In this document: positions 6,739-13,345 of the stretch, piece by piece
Position numbering within the stretch: position 1 is the first letter of the stretch
How the letters are laid out: each line of letters starts with the position of its first letter
DNA from: Bacteroidota bacterium
Lineage (GTDB): Bacteria; Bacteroidota; Bacteroidia; Flavobacteriales; Weeksellaceae
Assembly: GCA_023420435.1 (NCBI GenBank)
Contig: JAEZWE010000179.1
Span: forward strand, 1 to 15,270
Direction of reading: 5' to 3'
DNA: 15,270 nt
Program-made: the position numbers and the translations under genes
The notes under the pieces: generated by a model
The model's input: only the letters and a program-made list of their open reading frames with translations
What the model was told of the DNA's origin: nothing
Databases searched by the model: none

Positions 6739-8133
6739 TCATGGAAATTTCAAAATCATTTTCTTTTTATTTTCCGAAACTATTTTATAATTTTTGAAAG
6801 TTTCCGGGAGATTTTCAACCTCTTTTTTCTCGATAATTAAATGGAATTTTTCTCCTGATATTATTTTCTGTTCTAATGTGGTCAAATCAACAACAATAAT
6901 TTTTCCGTGAGAATAAAATTGTGCAGAGTATGCTTTTTTCTGAAATCCGAAAATTGGGATTTCGCTTTCTGTTCTGGAAGAAATTAAAAATTTATCGGTG
7001 TTTCCTAATTTTTGAAAAGCATTCGTAAAAGGGCTTGTTACTAAAATAAGTGCAGCAACAATTGGCAATATCAAAGACAATTTCACAAAAATTGGTTTAT
7101 TTATTTTATCCCAATAATAAACAACAATTAGCGCTAAAGCTGGCATTGAAGGAAGCGTATAAGTGTGTATTAAACTTTTAGAAATCGTAAAAAAAGCGGG
7201 GGTCCAAAAAGCCCAAAAAACCAAAAATGCAACCCATTTATTTTTGAAGATACTTTTTCGGTCTTTCCAAAGCTGATAAAAAACAGCTACAATCCAAGGC
7301 AATGCAAAAGCGACCAAAAAAGCCCAGATAATTCCTAAAGGCTGAATTTTCGGAAATCCGTATTTATCGCCTTTCCAATCCGGGTCTGTATATCTTTTAA
7401 AATGTTCACCCACAAAGAAATAATCCAAAAATCCCGGTGTTTCTTTTTCAGCAAAATAATACCAAGGTAAACTGATTGCAATTATCAATAAAATTCCCAA
7501 AATCCAAGGAAATTTAAATAAAAATGAACGCCATTGTTTAAATAAAAACGTCCAAATAATCAGCGGTGGAAACGTTAATAAAAGAACAATAGGACCTTTT
7601 GCTAAAAAACCAAATCCGGCAGCTACAAAAAAGAGATATCCCCAGATTTTTTTTCCGTTATTCATGATTTCCCAAAAAGAAAGCATCATTAATACAATGC
7701 AAATCAGCAAAGACATATCCGTTGAAACCACGCCTGCATGAAGCAAAAATTCCGGTAAAGTTAGAAGGATAAATGCTGCTAAATATTTAGGCTTATCTTT
7801 TGCAACAAATCTGGAAATCAATAAAATTACGGCTATGGCAATTAAGAATGAAGAAAACCGGGCTCCAAACTCGTTTTCTCCAAAAATTTTGATAAAAAAA
7901 GCTGTAAACCAAGTGGACATTGGCGGTTTTGCCCAAAAAGGAACGCCATAATCAATTTGCGGGGTTATCCAATTTTCGGTTTCCGCCATTAAACGTCCAA
8001 TTTCTGAATATCTTGCTTCCGTTTTGTCCATTAACGGAACCAATGCGTTTAGAATTAGCCTTAAAAGCAAAATTCCAAAAACGGAAAATTTTAAAAATGT
8101 GGCGCTTGTTATTTTATTATTGAAGCTTTTCAT
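6739..8133 (-). CDS. GT39/ArnT-like membrane glycosyltransferase (GT-C fold)
   Basis: This 464-residue integral membrane protein has about ten hydrophobic segments and a soluble C-terminal tail from about residue 380. The GT-C signature is in the first external loop: DKTEARYSEIGRLM, with D36, E39 and R41, followed by PFWAKPPMSTW (65-75). A second acidic residue, D139 in VVSTDMSLL, and SKSLIHTYTLPSMP (318-331) match the ArnT/PMT family pattern. Such enzymes move a sugar from a polyprenyl-phosphate donor to lipid A, a protein or another acceptor on the periplasmic side of the inner membrane; the acceptor here cannot be told. The start overlaps the stop of the GT2 gene (ATGA), indicating translational coupling and a shared pathway. 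It is the last gene of its operon; no strong terminator was seen in 6647-6738. Confidence 0.9.
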   Translation of the reverse strand: MKSFNNKITSATFLKFSVFGILLLRLILNALVPLMDKTEARYSEIGRLMAETENWITPQIDYGVPFWAKPPMSTWFTAFFIKIFGENEFGARFSSFLIAIAVILLISRFVAKDKPKYLAAFILLTLPEFLLHAGVVSTDMSLLICIVLMMLSFWEIMNNGKKIWGYLFFVAAGFGFLAKGPIVLLLTFPPLIIWTFLFKQWRSFLFKFPWILGILLIIAISLPWYYFAEKETPGFLDYFFVGEHFKRYTDPDWKGDKYGFPKIQPLGIIWAFLVAFALPWIVAVFYQLWKDRKSIFKNKWVAFLVFWAFWTPAFFTISKSLIHTYTLPSMPALALIVVYYWDKINKPIFVKLSLILPIVAALILVTSPFTNAFQKLGNTDKFLISSRTESEIPIFGFQKKAYSAQFYSHGKIIVVDLTTLEQKIISGEKFHLIIEKKEVENLPETFKNYKIVSENKKKMILKFP

Positions 8134-8864
8134 TTGTATTTTTTATTGATCAAAAACAAATCGTACCAAAGTTTTAAACCATAGCTAAAACTAACTTTAC
8201 TGCCATCCACATCCACCCATTCGTACAAAGGAACTTCCCGGCAAATATTTTTCAGTTGTTGTTTTCCATGAATTTTGATCATTCTAAAAAACAATTCCAC
8301 ATCGAATAGCCATTTTGAAATAAAAGGTTCATTGAAAAGTTTTTTCGCCAAATTTCCATTGAAAATTTTACATCCGCACTGCGTGTCATAAACAGCAATT
8401 CCTAAAGCGTTTGAAATAAAAGTAGCAATAATTCTTCCTAAAATATGTCGGTACAATTTTCGGTCTATATGATTATCAATTTTTGAAACCCTTGATCCAA
8501 AAGCCAATAAAACCTCATCATTTACGAGTTTACTAATTTCATGACATTCTTCTAAAGAAGTTGATAAATCGGCATCCAAATAAGCAATTTTCTCAAAATC
8601 GGTATCGATATGATAGCAGTAATGAACACCTTTTCTAATGATTTCTGCTTTTCCGAAATTTTCTTTTGAATCGAAAATAAAAATATTTGAGGGTGATTTT
8701 GCCTTTATATCTTCCAACTTTTGTAAGGTTTGATCTGTGGATCCGTCGTTGCAAAACATAAGGGCACAGTTCGGATTTATCGTTGCAAAATTGGTAAAAG
8801 CCTGCGTTTTTAGTCGACTAAACTCGTTATAGCAAGGAATTAAAATAACCAGATCAAATTTCAT
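8130..8864 (-). CDS. GT2 glycosyltransferase, polyprenyl-phosphate sugar synthase-like
   Basis: This 244-residue GT-A enzyme resembles dolichyl-phosphate mannose/glucose synthases. Motifs: IPCYNE (9-14), NDGSTD (39-44), NFGKAE (69-74), the metal-binding LDADLS (96-101), DTQCGCKIF (160-168) and WLFDVELFFR (185-194). Unlike ArnC-type enzymes it has no C-terminal membrane helices, so it is probably cytosolic and peripheral. The expected reaction is transfer of a sugar from a nucleotide donor to undecaprenyl phosphate, making the donor for the downstream GT39 enzyme. That pairing is inferred from the 4-bp ATGA overlap. The gene starts 9 bp after ribH in the same operon. Confidence 0.9.
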   Translation of the reverse strand: MKFDLVILIPCYNEFSRLKTQAFTNFATINPNCALMFCNDGSTDQTLQKLEDIKAKSPSNIFIFDSKENFGKAEIIRKGVHYCYHIDTDFEKIAYLDADLSTSLEECHEISKLVNDEVLLAFGSRVSKIDNHIDRKLYRHILGRIIATFISNALGIAVYDTQCGCKIFNGNLAKKLFNEPFISKWLFDVELFFRMIKIHGKQQLKNICREVPLYEWVDVDGSKVSFSYGLKLWYDLFLINKKYK

Positions 8865-8873
8865 TGGAAAAAT

Positions 8874-9356
8874 TTAGAGATTTTTTTTGAAATCAATCAT
8901 TTTTAAAGCGGTAACTGCGGCTTCAACTCCTTTATTTCCTAAATTCCCTCCACTTCTAGCAATGCTTTGTTCTTTGGTATCATCTGTTAAAACACAAAAT
9001 ATTGCAGGAACTTCTGTTAGAATATTACAATCTTTAATTCCCTGTGCAACAGCGGAACAAACGTAATCAAAATGAGGTGTTTCTCCTCTAATCACACAAC
9101 CAATGGAAATGATTGCATCAAAATTATTGGAATCACACAATTGTTTGGAAGCGTAAATAAGTTCAAAAGCTCCAGGAACTGAAAATATTTGAATTTTTTC
9201 CGGGTTTACGCCTTCTTTTTCCAGGATTTCCTGTGCTGCGTTACGCAAATTATGGGTTACAAAATCATTCCACTCAGAAACGACAATGCCGATGCGAAAA
9301 TCACCGGCATTATCAATATGAAGTGGCTTGTAATCAGAAAGATTAACTGTTGCCAT
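8874..9356 (-). CDS. ribH: RibH, 6,7-dimethyl-8-ribityllumazine synthase
   Basis: RibH carries out the penultimate step of riboflavin synthesis, condensing 5-amino-6-ribitylaminouracil with 3,4-dihydroxy-2-butanone 4-phosphate to lumazine. The 160-residue length is typical. Seen motifs: the substrate-binding W29 in VVSEWND, VPGAFELI (60-67), GCVIRGETPHFDYV (86-99) with the catalytic-type H95, and FCVLTDDTKEQSIARSGG (120-137) followed by GNKG. No FMN riboswitch is present upstream; the gene follows a TPR-protein gene by 13 bp and is probably expressed from that gene's promoter. Confidence 0.97.
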   Translation of the reverse strand: MATVNLSDYKPLHIDNAGDFRIGIVVSEWNDFVTHNLRNAAQEILEKEGVNPEKIQIFSVPGAFELIYASKQLCDSNNFDAIISIGCVIRGETPHFDYVCSAVAQGIKDCNILTEVPAIFCVLTDDTKEQSIARSGGNLGNKGVEAAVTALKMIDFKKNL

Positions 9357-9369
9357 TTTTTTATTTTTT

Positions 9370-10071
9370 TTAGAAATACTTCACCATTTCGATGTAGGAA
9401 TCACTCATTCCGTTATCGTAATCCTTGTATTTTTCATCAATTGTTGAGAAATATTTTTTTGCAGCATCTTTTTTCTTCAATGCTAAAGCCATCATTCCTG
9501 CTTTTTTTGTAAAATAATAAGAAGTATAAGGATCATCTGAAGCGGAAATTGCTTTATCTAATAAAGAAATTGCTTCTTCATTTTTGTTCAAATTACTTTG
9601 AGAATCTGCCATAGCTCCATATTTCAGAGCCATTAAAACTTTATTGTCTGATGAAAACTGATCCAAAAGATCATAAGCTTCTTTATATTTTCCTTCTTTG
9701 AATTTTAGAAGACCTGCATTATAAGCAGAAAGTTTCCCAACTTTTGTTCCGCTGAATTTCTTCATTGTTCCTATAAAACCTGGGTTTGCAGCAGATTTTC
9801 CGCCTAAAGCTTCTGCGTCTTTTCCCTCTGTAAGGTTTTTCTGAGCTGCTAAATAATTTTTCACCGCTTCTTCATTTTTAGGAGCTACAATAAATTGCTG
9901 ATAAGCGAAATATCCTAAAACCAACGCCACTAAACCTCCGAAAATATAAGTAAGAAGTTTTGAATTTTTTTCAAGAAAACGTTCTGTTTGTAACGCCTCT
10001 TTATCCAAATCTTTAAAAAACTCGACGGTTTCTTTTCCTTCTACTTCTTTGTTAATGTTATCTTTTGCCAT
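9370..10071 (-). CDS. Membrane-anchored TPR protein (YfgM-like), upstream of ribH
   Basis: The 233-residue product has a charged cytoplasmic N terminus (about 1-38), one membrane helix (about 41-58, TYIFGGLVALVLGYFAYQQF), then a helical domain with tetratricopeptide-like repeats: LSAYNAGLLKFKEGKYKEAY, ALKYGAMADSQSNLNKNEEA and YFTKKAGMMALALKKKDAAK. The layout resembles YfgM, a periplasmic TPR helper of the Sec translocon, but that assignment is by architecture only. The start is set at MAKDNINKEV (10071). An in-frame ATG at 10095 lies inside the -7 element and would not be transcribed. It is the first gene of the TPR-ribH-GT2-GT39 operon. Confidence 0.87.
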   Translation of the reverse strand: MAKDNINKEVEGKETVEFFKDLDKEALQTERFLEKNSKLLTYIFGGLVALVLGYFAYQQFIVAPKNEEAVKNYLAAQKNLTEGKDAEALGGKSAANPGFIGTMKKFSGTKVGKLSAYNAGLLKFKEGKYKEAYDLLDQFSSDNKVLMALKYGAMADSQSNLNKNEEAISLLDKAISASDDPYTSYYFTKKAGMMALALKKKDAAKKYFSTIDEKYKDYDNGMSDSYIEMVKYF

Positions 10072-10092
10072 TTTTTTATAAAAATTGAAGTG

Positions 10093-10123
10093 CAAATTTA
10101 ATTGTTTCTGAATGATTTACAAA
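10093..10123 (-). promoter_or_regulatory. Promoter of the TPR-ribH-GT2-GT39 operon
   Basis: On the minus strand TTTG (10120-10123) and TAAATTTG (10093-10100) are separated by 19 nt, a full match to the Bacteroidota -33/-7 consensus. The start codon at 10071 is about 20 bp downstream of the -7 element. Confidence 0.78.
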
Positions 10124-10173
10124 ATTCTTTTGTTTTTTGATGAGAAATGAATTAGTTTTTAAAAAATTTTTGC

Positions 10174-10196
10174 AAAAAAACCGTCTTTCAACGGTT
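10174..10196 (-). terminator. Intrinsic terminator after the 560-residue protein gene
   Basis: AACCGT (10179-10184) pairs with ACGGTT (10191-10196) around a 6-nt loop. On the minus strand the stem is followed by a T run ending at 10174. It begins 8 bp after the TAA at 10204 and separates this gene from the TPR-ribH operon promoter. Confidence 0.75.
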
Positions 10197-10203
10197 ATTT
10201 TAT

Positions 10204-11886
10204 TTAAGATTTCTGTTTTGAACTTTCCAAAATTTTCTCGATTATTTTTCCTGTAATCATGTAAGTTGGTTTTACTCCTGTTAAACCAAGTCCACCAGAA
10301 GAAAGCGTAGAACCTGTTTCTAATGGATTATCTGAAGCGTAATATGCATAACAAACAAAAAGTTCCGGAGAAATATGATGTCTAATTTTAGAAGCCACTT
10401 GTATCGCTTTTTGATAATGTGCACCTTCCATTTCCAAACCAACTGCTTTCCAAGTGGTATTCATAAAATAAGAAAGGATATCTTTATTTTGAAGTGATGT
10501 TCCCAGAACTGTAATCATTGAACCTTCAAAAGCTTTTATTTCATCGTCCTGAAAATCGTCCAATTTCAATGCGTTTTCAAAAACGTAGTTATCAGCTGTT
10601 CCTTCAAAAATATGTGATGTTGGAATCATAATATCTCCTTTTCCGCCTGTTAAAATCCCTGCTTTTCCCATAATGGAAACCGATTTAACATGCATGGTAT
10701 AAACTTCCTTGTTGTGTTCATAAGGTCGAAGCAATTCATCCATAATCTCAAAAGCCTGTTCACCAAAAGCATAATCGAAAACCAAAATAACATCATCTCC
10801 TGAATATTTTATTGAAGAAAAGGCTGTGTTTTTTAAATTGGTTTTGCTAAGATCAATAATCTGAACATCGATATTGCTTCCACTGTCGTCATTAATGTAA
10901 ATAAGTCCTGATTTTTGGGAATGGTTGAGAATTTTTTCCTGAAGTGGCTTTTTGTTTGAAATTTCTTCGTAAAGTGAATAATCAATATCCTTTTTTGCTT
11001 TTACAGCTAATGCATCATTGGAATAGAGCATGTTTTTTACGGAGTGCATATTGGCAGAAATAATATGAAGCGGCTTCATGTGAAGTCCATTATTTGCCAA
11101 AACTTCTTTTACTTTATTAGCCCATTTTTCGCCAAAAAGGTGATGTCCTACTCTTTCTCTTAAAATGGCACTAAAAAAAATTTCTCTTTCGCGAATTCCT
11201 TTTAAATCATTTAAACTGTTTTTTCCGAGGAAATAAATAATTTTAAAAAGTCGATCCGGATTTTTGTCGTCTCCAAAGTTATTGTAAGCGGATAAAACTT
11301 CTTCAAAAGTTCTTCCTAAAAGTGATGAAAGATGAATTAAGGCGACTTCTTTTTCTTTACGGCTCATTTTCTTTTCACCTTTTGCCACTTCTTCAATAAT
11401 TCTCCAGGCTCTGCTTGGACGATAATCTTCATCTTTATTATAGCCTAATTCCCGAATTTTATCGGCTTCTATATATAAAAAAGTAAGATGGGTAAGAATG
11501 TCATAAATTTCTGAACGTCCTAAAAGAACTTCAATGTTCATTTGGTGTTCATCGATTCTGTAGCAATTTCTTCGGCGCTTTTTAGGAACAATTTCTTCAA
11601 AACTTCCTTTCTCAAAACCTTCATCAGAAGTAAGGTGTACAAAAGAGGTTTCTTCAATTCCTTCAGGAAGACGATCCAAAACATATAAAAGACCATCCAG
11701 TTCCACTTTGTTGGCAACGCTCATACTCCCATAAATTTCGGGAGAAATTATCATTAAAAGATTTCGGATGGTTTCACCAGAAACTCCACCTGGTTTGAAA
11801 AATCCCCTGTAGAAAAGGTGTCGCATAGTAACGTACAGTCTCTCAATTGCTTCTGTAGTTTCTCTTGCTCGTAGGTTTGTTGCCAT
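10204..11886 (-). CDS. Uncharacterised 560-residue protein with nucleosidase/nucleoside phosphorylase-like C-terminal domain
   Basis: I cannot assign an established function. From memory, unverified, similar flavobacterial proteins are filed as a domain of unknown function (possibly DUF6909). Residues 1-270 are mostly helical and charged, with no membrane segment. The C-terminal part has the pattern of the nucleoside phosphorylase/nucleosidase (PNP/MTAN/AMN) fold. SIMGKAGILTGGKGDIMIP (404-422) resembles the glycine-rich strand-turn leading to the GD(I/V)V motif. GLEMEGAHYQKAI (483-495) resembles the ME(G/A) motif whose Glu (here E487) contacts ribose. YASDNPLE (516-523) places an Asp (D519) where the family has its catalytic S-D. 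A further conserved-looking stretch is PLHIISANMHSVKNM (272-286). AMP nucleosidase shares the layout of an extra N-terminal domain plus this fold, so a nucleosidase acting on a nucleotide is a reasonable hypothesis. Start MATNLRARETTEA; its own terminator follows. Confidence 0.85.
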   Translation of the reverse strand: MATNLRARETTEAIERLYVTMRHLFYRGFFKPGGVSGETIRNLLMIISPEIYGSMSVANKVELDGLLYVLDRLPEGIEETSFVHLTSDEGFEKGSFEEIVPKKRRRNCYRIDEHQMNIEVLLGRSEIYDILTHLTFLYIEADKIRELGYNKDEDYRPSRAWRIIEEVAKGEKKMSRKEKEVALIHLSSLLGRTFEEVLSAYNNFGDDKNPDRLFKIIYFLGKNSLNDLKGIREREIFFSAILRERVGHHLFGEKWANKVKEVLANNGLHMKPLHIISANMHSVKNMLYSNDALAVKAKKDIDYSLYEEISNKKPLQEKILNHSQKSGLIYINDDSGSNIDVQIIDLSKTNLKNTAFSSIKYSGDDVILVFDYAFGEQAFEIMDELLRPYEHNKEVYTMHVKSVSIMGKAGILTGGKGDIMIPTSHIFEGTADNYVFENALKLDDFQDDEIKAFEGSMITVLGTSLQNKDILSYFMNTTWKAVGLEMEGAHYQKAIQVASKIRHHISPELFVCYAYYASDNPLETGSTLSSGGLGLTGVKPTYMITGKIIEKILESSKQKS

Positions 11887-11906
11887 AAATTATATTGTGT
11901 AAGGGT

Positions 11907-11940
11907 TAAATTTATAATGAATGACGCACAAAATTACAAA
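11907..11940 (-). promoter_or_regulatory. Possible promoter of the 560-residue protein gene
   Basis: On the minus strand TTTG (11937-11940) is followed after 22 nt by TAAATTTA (11907-11914), seven of eight matches to TAnnTTTG. An overlapping TAATTTTG (11929-11936) is a full -7 match but lacks a -33 partner. Either could be used, and the region 11887-11969 has no other signal. Confidence 0.35.
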
Positions 11941-11969
11941 ATTTTCTGATAATAATTTTTTAAATGAGT

Positions 11970-13175
11970 TTATCTTCGGAATCTAAATAATTTTTCGAGT
12001 TCATGTTGTTGACCTTTGAGGTGTTTGGAAACCATTTCCATTCCGGTTACTGAAAACGTAATTCCGTTTCCTCCAAAACCCAGCACAAAATAAGAGGAAG
12101 GAAATTCGGGGTGTTTACCGATATAAGGAAGTCCGTCTTTGGTTTCGCCAAATGTTCCCGCCCACGAAAAATCGGTTCTGAAGTCCACCTTTGGAAGGAT
12201 TTTTTTTATTTTGTTTTCCAGGATTTTTGTTTTTTTTGAAATGAGTTGATCCCGCTTTTTGGCATTCACAAAATCTTCATCTTCTCCACCAATTAACAGC
12301 CTGTTATCTTCTGTAGTTCTCAGATATAAATAAGGATCGGTGGAATTCCACACTAAAATTTTATCCAGGTTGCTGATATCATCCTCTTCCTGTTCTCCAA
12401 TAATGGCATACGTTGAAATTAATTTTACAAAATGATCTTTAATCATCTCTGTGCTTTCATATCCATTGCAATAAATTATTTTTTTTGCTTTGATAAAATT
12501 TCCAAAATTGGTTTTGCATTTTACTTTGTTCTTTTCATAGACAACCTCAACAAGCTCTGTTTTATCATAAATTTTCAATCCTTTTTTTTGATTGTGCTGA
12601 AGTAGTTCATGCGTTAATTTAAAAGCATCCACCCTTCCTCCTTGGTTAGAAAGAATTCCGCCCCAACTGTTCTTAATTCCAAATTTATTTTCTATAGCTT
12701 CTGCATTCATCCATTTTACAGGAAATCCTGCAGATTTTCGAGCCTCAAATTCCTCTTCCATCCAGGCTACATCTTTTTTATATGCAGCAAAATAAAGAGA
12801 CTTCTTCTTTTCAAAACCGGCATTGGAATGGATTTCTTGGGTTACTTTTTCAAGTTTATCAATTGCATCTGAACAAGACCAATAGGCTTTTTCTGCAGCT
12901 TCTTTTCCTATCATTTCAGACAATTTATAAAGAGGGATATCGATTTCATATTGTAACATAGAAGTGGTTGCAGAGGTACTTCCACTTCCAATATCTCTCC
13001 TGTCAATCAAAAGTACATGCAATCCGTCTTTTATTAGTTGATGTGCTATAAGACTTCCGGTTATTCCACCACCTACAATTAATATATCAGTGGATACATC
13101 CTCTTTCAATGAGGCATAAGAATGGATGATTCCATTTTTAACAAGCCAGAAAGGCTCACTGGTTCGCAAATTCAC
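11970..13175 (-). CDS. FAD-dependent oxidoreductase, DAO family
   Basis: This 401-residue flavoenzyme has the dinucleotide-binding motif DILIVGGGITGSLIA (30-44), the acidic end of the second strand LLIDRRDIGSGSTSATT (55-71), the substrate-domain piece GGRVDAFKLT (179-188), LLIGGEDEDF (293-302), and the C-terminal FAD-contact segment DGLPYIG...FVLGFGGNGITFS (347-375). The layout is that of amine/amino-acid oxidases such as glycine or gamma-glutamylputrescine oxidase, which oxidise a C-N bond with O2 as acceptor. The substrate cannot be predicted from the sequence. No signal peptide or C-terminal Rieske domain is present. The gene diverges from glutamine synthetase across a 170-bp region, which hints at nitrogen metabolism but does not prove it. 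It precedes the 560-residue protein gene by 83 bp, and no terminator was seen between them. Confidence 0.9.
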   Translation of the reverse strand: MNLRTSEPFWLVKNGIIHSYASLKEDVSTDILIVGGGITGSLIAHQLIKDGLHVLLIDRRDIGSGSTSATTSMLQYEIDIPLYKLSEMIGKEAAEKAYWSCSDAIDKLEKVTQEIHSNAGFEKKKSLYFAAYKKDVAWMEEEFEARKSAGFPVKWMNAEAIENKFGIKNSWGGILSNQGGRVDAFKLTHELLQHNQKKGLKIYDKTELVEVVYEKNKVKCKTNFGNFIKAKKIIYCNGYESTEMIKDHFVKLISTYAIIGEQEEDDISNLDKILVWNSTDPYLYLRTTEDNRLLIGGEDEDFVNAKKRDQLISKKTKILENKIKKILPKVDFRTDFSWAGTFGETKDGLPYIGKHPEFPSSYFVLGFGGNGITFSVTGMEMVSKHLKGQQHELEKLFRFRR

Positions 13176-13267
13176 AGTAATTTTTTAACAAATTTCATTA
13201 TCTTATCAATATTTATATTTACATCATTTAAGAAATTTATTATACCTTTCTTTTAAAATTTTAAAAC

Positions 13268-13293
13268 TTAACCCCCTAAATTTTTAGGGTTAA
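13268..13293. promoter_or_regulatory. Near-palindrome upstream of glutamine synthetase, candidate operator
   Basis: TTAACCCCCTAAA (13268-13280) faces TTTAGGGTTAA (13283-13293); the arms pair throughout except for two extra C residues on the left. It ends 24 bp before the -7 element, where a -33 element would be expected but none is visible. This fits a regulator-binding site between the divergent FAD oxidoreductase and glutamine synthetase genes. The regulator is unknown. The rest of 13176-13345 is AT-rich with no other feature. Confidence 0.5.
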
Positions 13294-13317
13294 ATTAATC
13301 TATTTTATATTTTTTTG

Positions 13318-13325
13318 TAAATTTG
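13318..13325 (+). promoter_or_regulatory. -7 element of the glutamine synthetase promoter
   Basis: TAAATTTG is a full match to TAnnTTTG and lies 20 bp before the ATG at 13346. No TTG is found at the -33 position, which suggests dependence on an activator. Confidence 0.55.
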
Positions 13326-13345
13326 CCCCAATAAATTAATAAACA

